Shown: positions 60,392-64,000 of the stretch, one piece after another
Layout of the letters: each line of letters opens with the position of its first letter
Numbering within the stretch: position 1 is the first letter of the stretch
Assembly: GCA_034509425.1 (NCBI GenBank)
Contig: JAVTVJ010000518.1
Coordinates: 496,001 to 560,000, forward strand
Direction of reading: 5' to 3'
Source: Eopsaltria australis
Lineage: Eukaryota; Chordata; Aves; Passeriformes; Petroicidae
Length of the DNA: 64,000 nucleotides
The notes under the pieces: model-generated
Database searches by the model: none
What the model was told of the DNA's origin: nothing
Seen by the model: the letters and a program-made list of their open reading frames with translations, nothing else
Program-made: the position numbers and the translations under genes

Positions 60392-63300
60392 TCACAGGAT
60401 GCCTTTAGGCTCAGATTAGGATCATGTTGCAATATTCATACTCTGTCACAACAGAATCACATTAAGAATTGTTGGTTTATACCTGAACAGCAAATGAGTG
60501 TAAGGAACAGGAGCTCATAATCCAAGCATTTTAGACCACTCATGACTTTGTTCCTTTCAATTCTAAGATTATGTCTGGGTGACCTATCTCAGGAGTGGCT
60601 GTCTGAGTTGCTTATATATCTATTACATATGGACAAGGTGAAGCACAGAAATGGGCTGTCTAAATGTTCTCTATTGTATCCTTGAAAGTCTCAGTCAAGT
60701 TAAAGGCAGAAGTGAATATATTTTTGGATTTTAGAGACAAGTGCTCTACCTTTTAGCTCAGATTGTTTTGGGGTTGTTTGAAAATATGTGAGCAAAGACT
60801 ATTTATTACCCATTGATCTTACAGTGAATTAAAAGGTGTCAGATATATAATTATATCTTTTGCTTCCTTCTCCATTTACTCTTTCTTTGTTATGACTTAT
60901 AGACAAAATCACTGCTAATAGAACATAAAATGAATATTTCATATAGAATTAAAGCTTAGTCTTTGAGTTGAAACTATTGTTGGGAGTACCACAATGTTCA
61001 TAACATCCAAGGAAAAGTAAAACCAGAAAGCAGTCTTCACTAAACCCCCCAAAATAAATTTTAAAAACCCCATATTACTGAGATTCCAAGTTATTGTTGT
61101 CTACATTGTGATTACTTAATAAATTAGATTGATTTTAGAAGTGATAAAATTTAGAAGAGATTATTTAGTAGCAAATGATATCTTCAGATGTTCATGAGAA
61201 ATTATTTATTGTGGAGTGGGTTATATTTTGCAAAAAATAAAGAACTTAAAAAAACCTATTATCCTCTTTATGTACTCTGTCTAAACTTTAAAGTTATTTT
61301 TTTTATTTTTAACTCTTTAGCATGCAACTAAACTGTATGGTACAATGGATTTAATTCCTGCATTTTTGTTAAGAGATGTGATGTTATGCAGGGTTTTTAT
61401 TCTGCATATACAAGAGGACAAAAATATTGTGTTGAATCTTGCTACATTTTTAAGGCTTTTTTTGACCTGAGAAGTTGTTTTTCATCTGCAGCACACTCTC
61501 TTGACTGTATTGAAGAAATTGTAAAAAATTTCCAAGTGTCTTCCTGTACAGTGCACTTCCATTTCCAAATTCTTATGTATCTGAAAACATTCTTCTGGAA
61601 AAAAACCATCCCATAGATTTAAGGAGAAGCCAATTTTGAATATTTACATCTAACATTTGTGGAATTGTTTTTGGTACCCATGAAAAAGGCATAACCTAAT
61701 CATGATCTTTGTATATATTATCTTCATGCAAATTCTTACTAAAGAAGGGTCTGTGTCAACAGGTTTGAATTTCTGTAGTGCTCAGAGACTGTGTTTTCTA
61801 GTGTACAATTGATTTCATGGGACCACACTGCCACACACCCCTTTTCAGTTCAATACTTTTACTATAATACTTATTCAAATCATATGGTGAAGCTGCCTCA
61901 CTGTTAAGATTAATATTTTCTGGTTCAGAGGATTTCTATCCTTTGAACTCTTACTTTTTCATTAGTTTCATATTATACATTGGAATTACTTAGGCATATG
62001 GTGACCATAACTCTTGGAAATGATGTGGTGTTCTCCAGGTGAAGGTTATCTGTCTTTGAGATTAGCCTAAATTTCTGTATATTCTGTCACCTATAAGGCT
62101 TTTGCTTAGTCTAAAACATGTCTTGAGATTTTTTAAAAAATTCTTTTAAAGTCAAGGGATGGTTTGAGCAAAGTTGTAATAGAACCAGTAATTTTTGACA
62201 ACAGTGTTTCCTTAGATACTTGGTGATTTGTAGGTAATACCTACCATATCTTTGTAAACACTTTTTGCATGTACTTATGACAGTAAATTTAGCCTGAATG
62301 CCAAAGCATGGTAATACCTGATTTTCTAACTCAAAAGCCTGGACTAATGTAATAAATGCTATCTGAATATAAACAATGAAACCACCTGCAGGCAAACAGA
62401 ATCAACAACCCACCTCCATGCTCCCCCCCAAAAAACATGAACCCCTCCAAAACCCCTCTTCAATAAAAGTGAAGATCACATTATTTCAAATTCAAAGACC
62501 TAATATATCTATTTTCAACCCCAGAAGAAAGTTCCTTCCTTTTACACACACAAGGCTGCCTATGTACAACACACATATGCTCTTATGTAGGGTAATTTAC
62601 TGTTAGATACTTAAAAAGCACTCAGGATATTCCTGCCGTGCTTTTTGAAGATGGGCCCCAAACTCTTCTGGATATGTTTCAAATGTGCTGCTTGCTGTCT
62701 ATGTTACATGCTGCAAACATTTATCTTTTAAACTGGGTAACTTGGGTAGAGTTGTTTCTACGTGTCATACCAACAGCACGTGGGATCCTACAAAGATGGT
62801 AGTCATGTTTAAATGCCTATCCCTCAAAGCAGAATACAAACCTAATGTTTACTATCTTTAGTGCTGGAGGAGGTTTTACAGTCTGAAATGGTAAAAAAAT
62901 TGTCTAAAATTAATTAGTCACTAGAAGCCTTAGGCTCCAGAAAATGCCTGAATCCCTGTCTCTTTACACAGCTCTAGCACCTCAATCAGATTAGCATGGC
63001 TGTATCTTCACCCAGGATGAAGAACACAGAATATTTTTGAATGTCCATAATTTTTTTCTTCAAAAGGACTGATTACAAGATATTACTCCCTATCTTTCAT
63101 GTAATAACCCAGAAACCAGAAACCTTGACAAAAACTTGACATCAGGATTGTAGAATATCTAAAACACATCTTAATTAAGAATTATAACAGGCGTCTGTCT
63201 GGTGAGTGCATTAATTTTCATACAGAAAACAGTTTCATTCTGTGCTTATAAATTTGTTTTGTTTGTTTCTGTGTTTGTTTGAGTTTAGGCTGGGGGTTTT

Positions 63301-64000
63301 TTGTGATACTTTAAGAAATTTTACTGGCAACTATATTGCTATAAGAATACATTACATACCGATAAGCTTTTTAATTAGAGGAAAGATTTGTTGAGAGATT
63401 TTTTTTTAAATCTTTGTCATATTCCTGCTTGTGTGAAGAGAGTCATTAACTCACAGCTGATAATACTAATGATCTGGCTTCCTTAGTGAGAAATAGGAGT
63501 AAGCAACAGTAAAACACTTGCCAGAATGCAATTTTATTTTCTGCTTCCCTGTGGTTTTAGAACCATATTTTGAACTTTCATAATTTCAGGCACTTGAAGA
63601 GACATCCATGTCACCTAACATTAACTATTGTACAGGCATTTTCTCTGACCTGTTTGGCCTGATTTCTTTTATAATTAATAGAAAAATAAGGGAGTTCTTG
63701 AACTTAATTCATCCAAATGATTTTACAGATCTGTTTTAAGATGAGATGAATCACTCAACTATACACATTTACATATATGCCACCCTTGCTTACTCATGTT
63801 GTGAGTTCTCCTGAGTATTTACTATTTTTTTGCATACCAGAAGCTTGGTGGTGTTAACTCTTTGTAGCTTGAAACAGACCAGCTATAACATAAAGCAGAT
63901 TTCTGTATCCTTTTGCAATAACCTCACAGGGGCTTTTAATGCATGTCCAGCAGTCCTGGCATCATGTGGTCCAACTCTTTCCACTGCTGAAATGATAGGT
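60392..64000. other. AT-rich noncoding DNA to window end
   Basis: No gene, RNA or transposon was recognised. Open frames at 61386-61616, 62111-62395 and 62376-62606 are short and without known domains. The last ~70 bases are slightly more balanced (GCATGTCCAGCAGTCCTGGCATC), possibly the start of a repeat cut by the window edge. Confidence 0.55.

Noticed and set aside
1..64000. tRNA, rRNA, CRISPR arrays or bacterial-type operons
   Set aside because: No cloverleaf, rRNA text, regular spacer array or tightly packed co-directional genes were seen; the repeats are those of a bird genome.

Overview
The window looks like vertebrate, almost certainly bird, nuclear DNA. It is AT-rich with long gene-poor stretches. 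Nearly all recognisable interspersed repeats are CR1 LINE fragments, some ending in the typical avian 3' end (ATTCTATGATTCTATG-like short repeats). Two copies of an avian-type retroviral LTR are also present. I see no Alu, L1, bacterial operon or CRISPR structure. A songbird is possible from the LTR type, but that is a recollection of the family, not a search result. Most open frames here are short, start at non-ATG codons and look like chance frames or repeat translations; no complete protein-coding gene can be supported.

Layout. The first ~400 bases differ from the rest. They are richer in G+C and CpG, and on the minus strand they carry an ordered set of promoter signals: M-CAT-like motifs, two CCAAT boxes, a consensus TATA box (TATATAAG) and, about 55 bases past the expected start site, a good splice donor (CTG|GTAAGG). 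I read this as the promoter and a short first exon of a gene that runs leftward out of the window. If so, much of the remaining window is its upstream flank. From 0.4 to 11 kb the DNA is AT-rich and featureless apart from homopolymers. Two plus-strand CR1 3' ends lie at 11.2-11.7 and 13.5-13.9 kb. Minus-strand CR1 pieces lie at 25.7, 30.9-31.5, 35.8-36.8 (with a readable but dead reverse-transcriptase segment), 38.0-38.3 and 59.2-59.55 kb. The 48.7-54.4 kb interval is the repeat-rich core: a divergent CR1-like piece, a near full-length ~0.9 kb LTR, a (CAAA)n tract, a 5'-truncated second LTR, and a ~340-base (TTCC)n array starting within 2-3 bases of that LTR's end.

Possible exons. A 75-base plus-strand segment at 32389-32463 has a strong acceptor, an open frame with a CxxC-G motif and a GTAAGT donor. 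A plus-strand segment ending at 41824 resembles a terminal exon, with a long pyrimidine tract before it and AATAAA 91 bases after its stop. Minus-strand open frames near 47.1-47.6 and 60.0-60.3 kb are longer than their AT-rich surroundings lead one to expect. None is recognised by family and all need transcript or conservation data. I found no convincing new biological system; the best leads are the left-edge promoter, the 32.4 kb exon candidate and the LTR/(TTCC)n junction.
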